Source: Granulicella sp. dw_53
GTDB taxonomy: Bacteria > Acidobacteriota > Terriglobia > Terriglobales > Acidobacteriaceae
Length of the DNA: 64,000 bases
NCBI RefSeq assembly: GCF_018449545.1
Contig: NZ_JAAVUR010000014.1
Span: forward strand, 87,350 to 151,349
Reading direction: 5' to 3'
The notes beneath the pieces were generated by a model, which saw only the letters and a list, made by a program, of their open reading frames with translations, was not told the origin of the DNA and ran no database searches. Shown piece after piece: positions 51,476 to 59,363 of the stretch (position 1 is its first letter; the number at the start of each line of letters is the position of its first letter). Position numbers and translations under genes: made by a program.

Positions 51476-52111
51476 ATGGAAATTGAGTACACCGGTAGAC
51501 AAACAACCATTACGAAGAAGCTGAAGACGATGGCCGATGCCGGACTGGATCGTGTTGCCAAGATTGTTGGCAGCGCCTGCAGCGTGCATGTGATTCTGAC
51601 GACGGAGAAGTATCGGCAGAGCGCCGAGATCACGTTGAAGACCCGGACCGACAAGTTGGTGGTGAAGTGCGAGGGGACCGAGATGGTCGTGGTCCTGCAC
51701 GACGCATTGAGCAAGATCGAACAGCAGGCGATTCGCCATAAGCAGAAGACGACGACCATCAAGCGGCACTCCAAGGCTGGAGCCAAGGGGCCGAAGGGCA
51801 CTTTGGAGGAGGTCGTCGAGCCGGTGGAGACGGTGAAGGTCTCGCTGAAGAAGGCCGCGGCCAAGAGCAGCATCGGACGGAAGGCAGTGCCGATGCTGGT
51901 GCACTCGTTTCCCTCTCGTTCGCCCTTGCCGGAGCCGCATGTGGTCCGCTCCTCCGATTCGGTGGCGCTACGGCCGATGTCGCTGGAGGAGGCGGTGAAG
52001 GAGGCGGCGTTCCGCGATCGCGACGTATTTGTCTTCCGCGACCACCTCGGTCAGGCGATGGTTCTTCACCGGAAGCGCGACGGAAAGATGGAATTGATCG
52101 AGATTCCTTAG
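51476..52111 (+). CDS. hpf: Long-form ribosome hibernation factor HPF/RaiA
   Basis: A 211-residue protein with an N-terminal S30AE domain (MEIEYTGRQTTITKKLKTMA, YRQSAEITLKTRTDKLVVKC), a basic linker (HKQKTTTIKRHSKAGAKGPK) and a C-terminal dimerisation domain (MSLEEAVKEAAFRDRDVFVF). The two-domain form pairs 70S ribosomes into 100S dimers in stationary phase. It follows rpoN by 35 bp, the order seen in many Gram-negative bacteria, but ptsN, normally next, is absent. Confidence 0.93.
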   Translation: MEIEYTGRQTTITKKLKTMADAGLDRVAKIVGSACSVHVILTTEKYRQSAEITLKTRTDKLVVKCEGTEMVVVLHDALSKIEQQAIRHKQKTTTIKRHSKAGAKGPKGTLEEVVEPVETVKVSLKKAAAKSSIGRKAVPMLVHSFPSRSPLPEPHVVRSSDSVALRPMSLEEAVKEAAFRDRDVFVFRDHLGQAMVLHRKRDGKMELIEIP

Positions 52112-52209
52112 CCGGGAGGCTTTGGTCCTCACATTCTCTCAGCGGGCTAAATTTGCGGTGATCTGCCGCTGAAATAGCCCAGTGTCTCCGCGAGTGCTAG
52201 GATTTCGGC

Positions 52210-53154
52210 ATGGCAGGCAAGCAAGTGAAGCAAGCGAAGAAGTCTGTACGGAAAAGGGTTTTACAGCCAAAGGCCGAGCAACCGGCGCCGGGACCGAAGC
52301 CGCAGGGTGAGTTAGTCATCCTGACGGGCATGTCCGGTTCCGGCAAGCTCTCGGCGCTCAAGTCCTTCGAGGATCTTGGGTACTATTCGGTCGATAACCT
52401 TCCGTTGGACCTGGTGCCACGGTTCGCGGATCTGATCCGGCAGTCGAAGGAAGGCCAACGCGCCGCGCTGGTCGTGGATGTGCGCGAGGGGATGCGGCTG
52501 GATGAGTTTCCGGCGATCCTCAAGAAGGTGCGCAAGATCCTTCCGACGCGTGTGGTGTTTCTGGAGGCCAGCGACGATGCGCTGGTGCGGCGTTTTTCGG
52601 AGACGCGCAGGCCGCATCCGATGGGACGCAGCGAGACGGTCCTCCGCTCGATCAAGGCAGAACGGAAGCGGCTCGATCCGATCCGAAACGTCGCGGACAT
52701 CGTGCTCGATACGACGAAGTTCAATGTGCACGATCTGCGGGCCCACATCAACGCACAGTTCGAGCGTGAGGAGAGCGACCGGAATCTTACGATCTCTTCG
52801 ACGAGCTTTGGCTTCAAGAACGGCGTGCCCTCCGAGGCGGATCTGGTCTTCGATGTGCGGTTTCTTCCGAATCCCCACTTCATTCCGGAGTTTCGCAAAC
52901 TGACAGGCAAGCATCCCAAGGTCGCGAAGTATGTACGGCAATTTCCGCAGACGCAGGAGTTTCTGGATAAGACGACGGATATGCTTACCTTCCTGCTGCC
53001 GCACTACATCAAGGAAGGGAAGAGCTATCTGACGGTGGCATTCGGATGTACCGGCGGACAGCATCGATCGGTGTTCATCGCGGAAGAGATGAAGAAACGG
53101 CTGATAGCAAATGGATATCGCGTGAAGACGGCACACCGGGATATGCCGCGGTAG
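52210..53154 (+). CDS. rapZ: RapZ family RNase adapter/nucleotide-binding protein
   Basis: A 314-residue RapZ homologue with a 36-residue basic extension at the N-terminus. The N-terminal nucleotide loop reads TGMSGSGKLSALKSFED, so the Ser or Thr normally after the Lys is Leu. LGYYSVDNLPLDL and EASDDALVRRFSETRRPHP are conserved; the C-terminal domain has FGCTGGQHRSVFIAEE, the family signature. In E. coli RapZ directs decay of the sRNA GlmZ to control GlmS; the role here is inferred only. It follows hpf in the conserved rpoN locus. Confidence 0.93.
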   Translation: MAGKQVKQAKKSVRKRVLQPKAEQPAPGPKPQGELVILTGMSGSGKLSALKSFEDLGYYSVDNLPLDLVPRFADLIRQSKEGQRAALVVDVREGMRLDEFPAILKKVRKILPTRVVFLEASDDALVRRFSETRRPHPMGRSETVLRSIKAERKRLDPIRNVADIVLDTTKFNVHDLRAHINAQFEREESDRNLTISSTSFGFKNGVPSEADLVFDVRFLPNPHFIPEFRKLTGKHPKVAKYVRQFPQTQEFLDKTTDMLTFLLPHYIKEGKSYLTVAFGCTGGQHRSVFIAEEMKKRLIANGYRVKTAHRDMPR

Positions 53155-53228
53155 GTGTGATCCCGGCCAGGGACGCACTAGAATAGTAGGATGCGCAGGA
53201 TGACGAGAACGATCGGGAGTGTGATGGC

Positions 53229-55103
53229 TTGAAGCGCATCTGGCGATTGCTTCTGTACGTTCGACCGTATGCGCTGTACTCGCTGGCGTCTGTGGTCTTG
53301 ATGGCGACGGTCGGGGCGATGGCCGCCTTCCGCATCATGCTGGTCAAGCCGATCTTCGACCAGGTGCTGAGCCCGGAGTCTCCCTGGGGTGATGTGCTGA
53401 TCTTCCATGTGCCACACTTGGCGCGTGAGCTCAATCTACATTTTCTAGTTCCGAGCCGGTTACATAATGCGTGGACCGTGGTGGCCTATGCATTGGTGGT
53501 CTCCGCGGTCATCAAGTCGTTGTGCGATTACGCCGGAACTTACCTGGTGAACTATGCGGGCTTCGGCATGATCACCGACCTGCGGAACGATCTCTATAAC
53601 GCGGTGTTGCGGCGATCGGTGGGGTTCTTCCAGAAGAATACGACGGGGACGCTGCTCTCCACTTTGATCAACGATATCGAGCGGGTGCAGACCGCGATGT
53701 CGAGTGTGTTGGGAGAGTTTCTACAGCAGCTCTTCACGCTGATCTTTATGATCGGCGCGGTGATCTTTCTGGGGGGAAAGCTGGCTTGGGTGCTGTTGCT
53801 GTTCGTGCCGGTCGTAATCTCTTCGGCTCGGCGAATCGGCCGGCGTGTACGGCAGACGACGCGGAAGGGGCAAGACAAACTCGCAGAGATCCAGAACATT
53901 CTTCACGAGACGATCACAGGCAATCGCATCGTGAAGGCGTTTGGGATGGAGTTGTGGGAGATGAACCGGTTTCGGCGGGCTGCGCGACGTTTGTTTCGCG
54001 CGAACCTGAAGTCGGTGAGCGTACAGGCGATCAGTTCGCCGTTGATGGATGCGATCGGGTCGATTGCGATCGCGCTGTTGCTGTGGATCGGTCGGGCGCA
54101 AATTATCACCCACCGGATGACGAAGGGCGACTTCATCGCGTTTCTGTTCGCGGTGTTTACGCTCTACGATCCGGTGCGAAAGTTCGCGATGTTCTACAAC
54201 AGCTTCCAGCAGGCGCTGGGCGCCAGTGAAGAGATCTTTAAGTTCATGGATGCGCAGGATGATGTTCGCGAAAAGAAGCGTGCGTTTGTGTTGAAGGAGT
54301 TCAAGGACGGCATCCAGTTCGAGGACGTCGGCTTTGCCTACCAGGGCGATGGAGAGGTAAAGCAGGTTCTGCACGGGATCAATCTGACGGTGCAGCCGGG
54401 CGAGGTGATCGCCTTTGTGGGGCCGAGCGGAGCTGGAAAGTCCTCGCTGGTGAACCTGATTCCGCGCTTCTTCGACGTGAACGAGGGACGCATTCTGATC
54501 GATGGACACGACCTTCGGGATGTGACGATCGCGTCCCTAAGGGCTCAGATCGGAAAGGTCACGCAGGAGACGGTTCTCTTCAACGATACGGTGAGGAACA
54601 ATATTGCTTATGGGCAGCCGGATGTTCCGATGAGCCGCGTGGAAGAGGCCGCCCGCATGGCGCTGGCCCACGAGTTCATCCTGAACATGCCTGAAGGGTA
54701 CAACACAAGGGTGGGCGAGAAGGGGACGCGGTTGAGTGGAGGAGAGCGGCAGAGGTTGGCGATTGCGCGGGCGATTTTGAAGAACGCGCCCATTCTGATT
54801 TTGGATGAGGCTACGTCGGCTCTGGATGTGGAGAGTGAGCAATATGTCCAGGCGGCTCTGGCCAATTTGATGAAGGGCAGAACGGTATTTGTCATCGCAC
54901 ATCGGCTCTCCACGGTGAGGAGAGCGACTCGAATTGCCGTGATTGAGAGCGGATCGATTACTGAGATCGGGACGCATGAGGAGCTTCTACAACAGTCAGG
55001 AACCTACCAGCGGCTCTACAATCTGCAGTTCAGCGGGGATGAGCTGGCGCCCGGTGAGAGCGATGATGTGGTGATGGCGACTGGTGTGGAGGGAATTGCA
55101 TGA
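53229..55103 (+). CDS. MsbA-like ABC transporter/permease-ATPase
   Basis: A 624-residue exporter with six membrane helices (about residues 10-330) followed by an ATPase domain: Walker A GPSGAGKSS, signature RLSGGERQRLAIARA, Walker B ILILDEATSALD and H-loop AHRLST. Probably lipid A-core flippase MsbA, given its position close to the LPS-export genes. The start is TTG 53229 behind GGGAG. Its stop overlaps the yicC-like start by 4 bp. Confidence 0.93.
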   Translation: MKRIWRLLLYVRPYALYSLASVVLMATVGAMAAFRIMLVKPIFDQVLSPESPWGDVLIFHVPHLARELNLHFLVPSRLHNAWTVVAYALVVSAVIKSLCDYAGTYLVNYAGFGMITDLRNDLYNAVLRRSVGFFQKNTTGTLLSTLINDIERVQTAMSSVLGEFLQQLFTLIFMIGAVIFLGGKLAWVLLLFVPVVISSARRIGRRVRQTTRKGQDKLAEIQNILHETITGNRIVKAFGMELWEMNRFRRAARRLFRANLKSVSVQAISSPLMDAIGSIAIALLLWIGRAQIITHRMTKGDFIAFLFAVFTLYDPVRKFAMFYNSFQQALGASEEIFKFMDAQDDVREKKRAFVLKEFKDGIQFEDVGFAYQGDGEVKQVLHGINLTVQPGEVIAFVGPSGAGKSSLVNLIPRFFDVNEGRILIDGHDLRDVTIASLRAQIGKVTQETVLFNDTVRNNIAYGQPDVPMSRVEEAARMALAHEFILNMPEGYNTRVGEKGTRLSGGERQRLAIARAILKNAPILILDEATSALDVESEQYVQAALANLMKGRTVFVIAHRLSTVRRATRIAVIESGSITEIGTHEELLQQSGTYQRLYNLQFSGDELAPGESDDVVMATGVEGIA

Positions 55104-56005
55104 GCGCGATCTTCTCCATGACTGGCTTCGCAAGTGTGCAGGGTTTGTTGCAAGGGCAGGGCGGATTTACGTTGATGGTCAAGAGTGTCAACCATCGATT
55201 TCTGGATCTGAACCTGCGCTTGCCTTCGCAGTGCGATGCGCTCGAGGTTCAAATGCGGCGCATGCTGAAGGAGCGGCTTCGGCGAGGACACGTCGAGGTA
55301 ACGTTGCAGGTCGAGCGCAGGGTTGGCGGGCAGATTCAGTTGAACCGCGAGCTGCTGGATGCCTATGTCCAGGCCTATAGGGATGCTGCTGCGCTGCATG
55401 AAGTCGCCGCAGAGCCGGATCTGAATATGCTGCTGCGTGTTCCTGGGGTGATGAGTGCCGAGAACGGTCTCAACAAGGACGATATGGTTGGGCTGGAACA
55501 GGCGGTTCTAGAGCAGCTTGGACCTGTCTTGGCTCGGCTGGATGAGATGCGGGCGCAGGAGGGTGAGGCGCTTGCGACGGAGTTGCGGGCCTCCATGGCG
55601 AGGCTGGGCGAGTTCGCGGTCGAAGTCGCGGAGCTGCGGGGCAGCGTGCGCGATGTCCAGTTCGAGCGGCTGCGGGGGCGGATTGCAGAGCTCACAAAAG
55701 GTGTTCCCGTTAGCGAGGAGAGGCTGCTTGCGGAGGCCGCTCTGCTGGCTGAGCGCAGCGATATCGAGGAAGAGGTGGTGCGTCTGCGGACGCATGTGGA
55801 GCGCTTCCTGGCGATGCTGGATGAGGGGGGCGAACTGGGCAAGAGACTCGACTTTCTACTGCAGGAGTTGAATCGCGAGGCCAACACCATGCTCTCGAAG
55901 ACCAGCGGAGCGACGGGAAGCAATGGGCTGAGGATCACGGAGTTAGGCCTGGAGATGAAGGCAGAGATCGAGAGGGCGCGGGAGCAGGTACAGAATCTCG
56001 AGTGA
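55100..56005 (+). CDS. YicC/YloC family endoribonuclease
   Basis: A 301-residue YicC-family protein. The N-terminal SMTGFASVQG and VNHRFLDLNLRLP are the family marks, and the C-terminus reads KRLDFLLQELNREANTMLSK, with DIEEEVVRLRTHVERF before it. Members are involved in RNA decay (YicC acts on the sRNA RyhB in E. coli). The gene overlaps msbA by 4 bp and precedes gmk, an order widely found in bacteria. Confidence 0.93.
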   Translation: MSAIFSMTGFASVQGLLQGQGGFTLMVKSVNHRFLDLNLRLPSQCDALEVQMRRMLKERLRRGHVEVTLQVERRVGGQIQLNRELLDAYVQAYRDAAALHEVAAEPDLNMLLRVPGVMSAENGLNKDDMVGLEQAVLEQLGPVLARLDEMRAQEGEALATELRASMARLGEFAVEVAELRGSVRDVQFERLRGRIAELTKGVPVSEERLLAEAALLAERSDIEEEVVRLRTHVERFLAMLDEGGELGKRLDFLLQELNREANTMLSKTSGATGSNGLRITELGLEMKAEIERAREQVQNLE

Positions 56006-56100
56006 TGGCCGAAGAGAGTCTTGGGAGAGATTTGAGTTGCAAGGAGCGGCAATTGCGCGGGTACACTGACATTGGATTGGTGAGGGTGGACTAGAGGGGC

Positions 56101-56769
56101 ATGGCAGGAATTCTTTTTATCATCTCAGCGCCGTCGGGGTCGGGCAAGTCGACGTTGGTGACCCAGCTTCGGACGCTGGTGGAAGGGCTGGACTTTTCGG
56201 TCTCCTATACGACTCGGGCTCCCCGAGGGTCGGAGGAGGACGGACGGGAGTATCACTTTACGACCCGGGAGCGGTTCGAGGCGATGATCGCCGCGGAGGA
56301 GTTTCTGGAGTGGGCTGAGGTCTTCGGGAACTACTATGGGACGGCGTTGTCCGCGCTCGAGCACGCGCGCAGGCTGGGCAAGGATCTATTGCTGGATATC
56401 GATGTGCAGGGTGCGATGCAGGTGATGCAGAAGCTGCCTGCGGCAGTGTCGATCTTTATCCTTCCTCCGAGTCCGAAGATACTGGAGATGCGGCTGCGAA
56501 ACCGGAGCGAGGCAGAGAAGATGACCTCGGAGGCGGTGATCGAGAAGCGGCTCGCTGAAGCAGAGCATGAGTTAAAGCAGATTCGAAGCTATAAGTACGC
56601 GCTGGTGAATGATGTCCTGGATCAGGCGGTCGCGGAGATGCGGGCGATCGTTTTATGCGAGCGCGGTCTCGGGGATGGCATTCAGGCGATCGCATCGAGT
56701 TGCCGCACGGATGCCGTTTCGCCTCGTCTGCGAGAGGCGCTGGATACCTTCCATATTCATGCCAGGTAA
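56101..56769 (+). CDS. gmk: Guanylate kinase
   Basis: A 222-residue guanylate kinase that phosphorylates GMP to GDP. The P-loop is SAPSGSGKST at residues 9-18; SYTTRAPRGSEEDGREYHF carries the GMP-binding tyrosine and arginine; LLDIDVQGAMQVM and SIFILPPSPKILEMRL complete the enzyme. The omega subunit gene follows after 84 bp. Confidence 0.96.
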   Translation: MAGILFIISAPSGSGKSTLVTQLRTLVEGLDFSVSYTTRAPRGSEEDGREYHFTTRERFEAMIAAEEFLEWAEVFGNYYGTALSALEHARRLGKDLLLDIDVQGAMQVMQKLPAAVSIFILPPSPKILEMRLRNRSEAEKMTSEAVIEKRLAEAEHELKQIRSYKYALVNDVLDQAVAEMRAIVLCERGLGDGIQAIASSCRTDAVSPRLREALDTFHIHAR

Positions 56770-56853
56770 ATTTTCTTTACGAATTTTCTGCAAGATTCCC
56801 ATAACTGAGTTAGATTCGAGCTACGCATACAATTTAGCCACGGGGGGAAACGC

Positions 56854-57063
56854 ATGACCACTGAGAGTGCATTCCACAATAAGTACAGCCTGGTAAAGGG
56901 TGCCGCACGTCGTGCCCGTCAGTTGCAGTCGGGTGCGGCTCCGCTGATCGTGGCGAAGTCGATGAAGGCTTGCCGCGTCGCGCAGGACGAGATCGAACAG
57001 GGGCATGTGAAGTTTGTGCTTCCTGTGCAGTTGGTCGAACCTCCGCTGATTCTCCCAAACTAA
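56854..57063 (+). CDS. rpoZ: RNA polymerase omega subunit
   Basis: A 69-residue omega-like protein, MTTESAFHNKYSLVKGAARR, with ARQLQSGAAPLIVAKSMKAC aligning to the conserved RpoZ helix. Shorter than the E. coli protein (91 residues). The yicC-gmk-rpoZ order is conserved across many phyla, which supports the call. A GGGG ribosome site precedes the ATG. Confidence 0.88.
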   Translation: MTTESAFHNKYSLVKGAARRARQLQSGAAPLIVAKSMKACRVAQDEIEQGHVKFVLPVQLVEPPLILPN

Positions 57064-57084
57064 GCAATCGCGTAGCATAGAACG

Positions 57085-57936
57085 ATGGCAGATGATGTAC
57101 AGAGGCAACTGCGGGCCTACGTCGAATACTTTCGTGATCTGGGCGTGTACGACTTCTATCGCAGGGGAGAGCCTGGAACGGCCGTTTGGCCCGAATCGGT
57201 TGCTGCGGTTGAACTGGAGAGGGTTTCGGCTCCTGTTGATGTGGTGGAACGTACTATTGCGGCTGTGACTCGGCCTGTTGCGCGGAGTCCGGTTGAGGGA
57301 CTGGGTTTGAAGCTGGTTAGTTTTAATGATCTGGCGCCTTTGCCAGAGGTTCGGGTGGCGGTGGAGCACCGGGCCGAGGCTTTGAAGGGGATTCAAGAGG
57401 AGATTGGGGATTGCACGCGGTGTCCGCTGGCGTATGCGGGGCGGCGGAAGATCGTGTTTGGCGATGGCGATCCGAAGGCTCGATTGATGTTCGTGGGCGA
57501 AGGTCCCGGAGCCGATGAGGATGCGTCTGGCGTGCCATTTGTGGGAAAAGCAGGCCAATTGCTCAACAATATGATCAACGCGATGGGTTTGAAGCGTGAA
57601 GAGGTGTACATCGCGAACGTTGTGAAGTGCAGACCGCCAGCAAACCGGGTTCCGGAGCCGGTGGAGGCGAATACGTGCTCACAGTTCCTACTCAGGCAGT
57701 TGGATGTGGTGCAACCGCAGGTTGTTGTTGCGTTAGGCTCGACGGCTGCATCATACCTTTTAGGAGTGAAGCAGTCGCTGGCTGGGCTGCGAGGACGCTG
57801 GCATAGCTGCCGAGGGGCAAAGCTGGCGGTAACGTATCATCCGGCGTTCCTTCTGCGCGATCCGAGGCAGAAGGGCGAAGCCTGGAAGGATCTACAGATG
57901 GTGATGGCGGAGCTAGGGTTGAAGGCCAAAGCGTAG
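57085..57936 (+). CDS. Uracil-DNA glycosylase, family 4 (Fe-S)
   Basis: A 283-residue protein whose C-terminal 190 residues are a family 4 uracil-DNA glycosylase. The four iron-sulfur cysteines are in DCTRCPLAY (two), VVKCRPPANR and EANTCSQF; the uracil pocket motifs are GEGPGADEDASGVPFVGKAG and the late TYHPAFLLRDP. The first 95 residues are an unrecognised N-terminal extension. It follows rpoZ by 21 bp. Confidence 0.93.
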   Translation: MADDVQRQLRAYVEYFRDLGVYDFYRRGEPGTAVWPESVAAVELERVSAPVDVVERTIAAVTRPVARSPVEGLGLKLVSFNDLAPLPEVRVAVEHRAEALKGIQEEIGDCTRCPLAYAGRRKIVFGDGDPKARLMFVGEGPGADEDASGVPFVGKAGQLLNNMINAMGLKREEVYIANVVKCRPPANRVPEPVEANTCSQFLLRQLDVVQPQVVVALGSTAASYLLGVKQSLAGLRGRWHSCRGAKLAVTYHPAFLLRDPRQKGEAWKDLQMVMAELGLKAKA

Positions 57937-58106
57937 TGCTCTGGTATTTACTCCTGCTTCATTAATTTTGTCCAATAGTCTTTATAAAACTTAAGTTGCA
58001 CTTGGTTGTGGGCTATCTTGAGAGAGACTGGATTGAGGAGCTTTCAATTCAGAGGCTCCGGGCAGCTCAACTTGAGCGATTCTGAGAGAGAGCAGATAGG
58101 AGCCGG
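57937..58106. other. Intergenic stretch before the barrel protein
   Basis: About 170 bp; AT-richer and probably the promoter region of the next gene. No gene or strong hairpin seen. Confidence 0.4.
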
Positions 58107-58715
58107 ATGATTCGAAGTCTAAGGGCAGTAAGGCTAGGGTTTATTGTTCTAGTTTCCACGATTGCCGTTTATGGCCACGCGCAAGCTACTCCGACTGCGT
58201 CCCAAGGTTACCAGCTTTCAGTCTTCGGTGGCGGAACTGGGAACTTTACTGGTCTGCTGGGCGGAAAGAACCTCGATGTCACGGCTGGAGCTGATCTCGG
58301 GTTTCGGAGTTTCTTTCGCCTCAATCCATCCATTGAAGTGCGTGGAACCTTTCCAATCAAGAAAGGCCACATTGCGAGTGAGAAGAACGTCGTGGCCGGT
58401 TTGAAGGTGCAGAAGGACTTTGGGCGCCTCCATCCTTACGTCGACTTTCTGGTAGGACGTGGGGCTGTCGATTATTCGCGCCCCTATCCTGATGCTACTG
58501 GTTCCATCTTCTACATCAGGACTACTGGCTTGGTGTACTCTCCAGGCATCGGCGCGGATCTGGATATTACCAATCACTTCTCCTTGAAGGCGGACTTTCA
58601 GATACAGCGGTATTCGACGCCAATCCTCGGCATCGGACACCTGAATTCCAAGGCGACAACGGGCGCTATCGTTTATCGCTTCGACTTCAACCATCACCGG
58701 CACCAGAGATACTAG
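58107..58715 (+). CDS. Outer-membrane beta-barrel protein (OmpW/OmpA-barrel-like)
   Basis: A 202-residue exported protein: signal peptide about residues 8-27 (LGFIVLVSTIAVYGHAQ), then strands such as YQLSVFGGGTGNFTGLLGGK, DVTAGADLGFRSFFRLNPSI, EVRGTFPI, KVQKDFGRLHPYVDFLVGRG and the end IGHLNSKATTGAIVYRFDFN, matching an eight-stranded barrel with about 14 residues per hairpin. A secreted stress or adhesion role is possible, but the function is unknown. Confidence 0.82.
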   Translation: MIRSLRAVRLGFIVLVSTIAVYGHAQATPTASQGYQLSVFGGGTGNFTGLLGGKNLDVTAGADLGFRSFFRLNPSIEVRGTFPIKKGHIASEKNVVAGLKVQKDFGRLHPYVDFLVGRGAVDYSRPYPDATGSIFYIRTTGLVYSPGIGADLDITNHFSLKADFQIQRYSTPILGIGHLNSKATTGAIVYRFDFNHHRHQRY

Positions 58716-59024
58716 CCGCGATTACAAGATGATGGGCGCGTGGCTTCTGGGTTCGTTGAGCATTGTGAACCGCAGATTCCTTCGCTTCGCTACGGAACGA
58801 CCAACAATTTTGCTGCAGAGTGACAGATGGACTATGGTCGGGCTGGCCGAGTAAGTGGGCCGCCCGGTCCGATGGTGTTTCTAGCCGTGCCTGAGTCCCC
58901 TGCGACCCCCCCTCCCCCTTGCCCGCGGGTAACCCGTTTACTTGCAATCAGATGCGCTGCGCCTCTCCTTTCAAAATCTTCATTCTATTTGCGTTACGTC
59001 CAAATAGTTCATTACAAACGGTTT

Positions 59025-59084
59025 AGCCCCGGCGGGAGGCTCGATGACCGCGAAGGGCGGTGATTCGAATCTCGTGACGGGGCT
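59025..59084. other. 60-nt fold with tRNA-like outer stem
   Basis: AGCCCCG (59025-59031) pairs perfectly with CGGGGCT (59078-59084). Inside, ACCGC pairs with GCGGT and GATTCGAATC is a perfect palindrome reminiscent of a T-loop. At 60 nt with no usable anticodon arm it is not a normal tRNA. It may be a tRNA-derived remnant or an unrelated structured RNA. Confidence 0.35.
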
Positions 59085-59156
59085 ATGAATGTGCTGTTCT
59101 GCGCTGTGTGGGAGAAGGCTTAGGCTTTCTCATTCACTGTTTTAATTGTACCGAGT

Positions 59157-59182
59157 CGACCATAACTAAAGTGCCACTTTTA
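59157..59182. repeat. 26-bp dispersed element, copy 2
   Basis: Matches 24910-24935 at 25 of 26 positions in the same orientation, again intergenic and again within about 200 bp of a terminator. Confidence 0.65.
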
Positions 59183-59310
59183 TCTCGCGGTGGGTCAATA
59201 GTTAGGCCGATTTCGGGCTTGACAAGAATTTGGCGGTCTTTTTCCACAAGGTGATCGAATTTGCGCGCTCGAGGTGATGTGGACATGGGATTCGTCTCCT
59301 CTGCGCAGAG

Positions 59311-59340
59311 GAAAGGCCCGCACAGACGTGCGGGCCTTTC
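59311..59340. terminator. Strong hairpin terminator
   Basis: A perfect 13-bp stem, GAAAGGCCCGCAC/GTGCGGGCCTTTC with a 4-base loop. It lies 24 bp downstream of the minus-strand neprosin gene and would end that transcript; its symmetry lets it act in both directions. Confidence 0.85.
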
Positions 59341-59363
59341 GTGGTCTCCGGCGATGTATCGGT

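Larger units (their letters stand above)
58716..59363. other. Long gene-free stretch with several structured elements
   Basis: About 650 bp with no convincing gene. It carries a 60-nt fold with an acceptor-like stem (59025-59084), a small hairpin GAGAAGGC/GCTTTCTC at 59112-59131, the second copy of the 26-bp element (59157-59182), and a strong terminator hairpin (59311-59340). The short open frames here have no codon bias. Confidence 0.5.

Noticed and set aside
58827..59063. A 78-residue plus-strand frame in the gap before the neprosin gene
   Set aside because: It has no codon bias, no ribosome site and runs into the 59025-59084 fold.
59025..59084. A tRNA gene
   Set aside because: Only 60 nt, no proper anticodon arm and a T-arm that does not pair; called only as a structured element.
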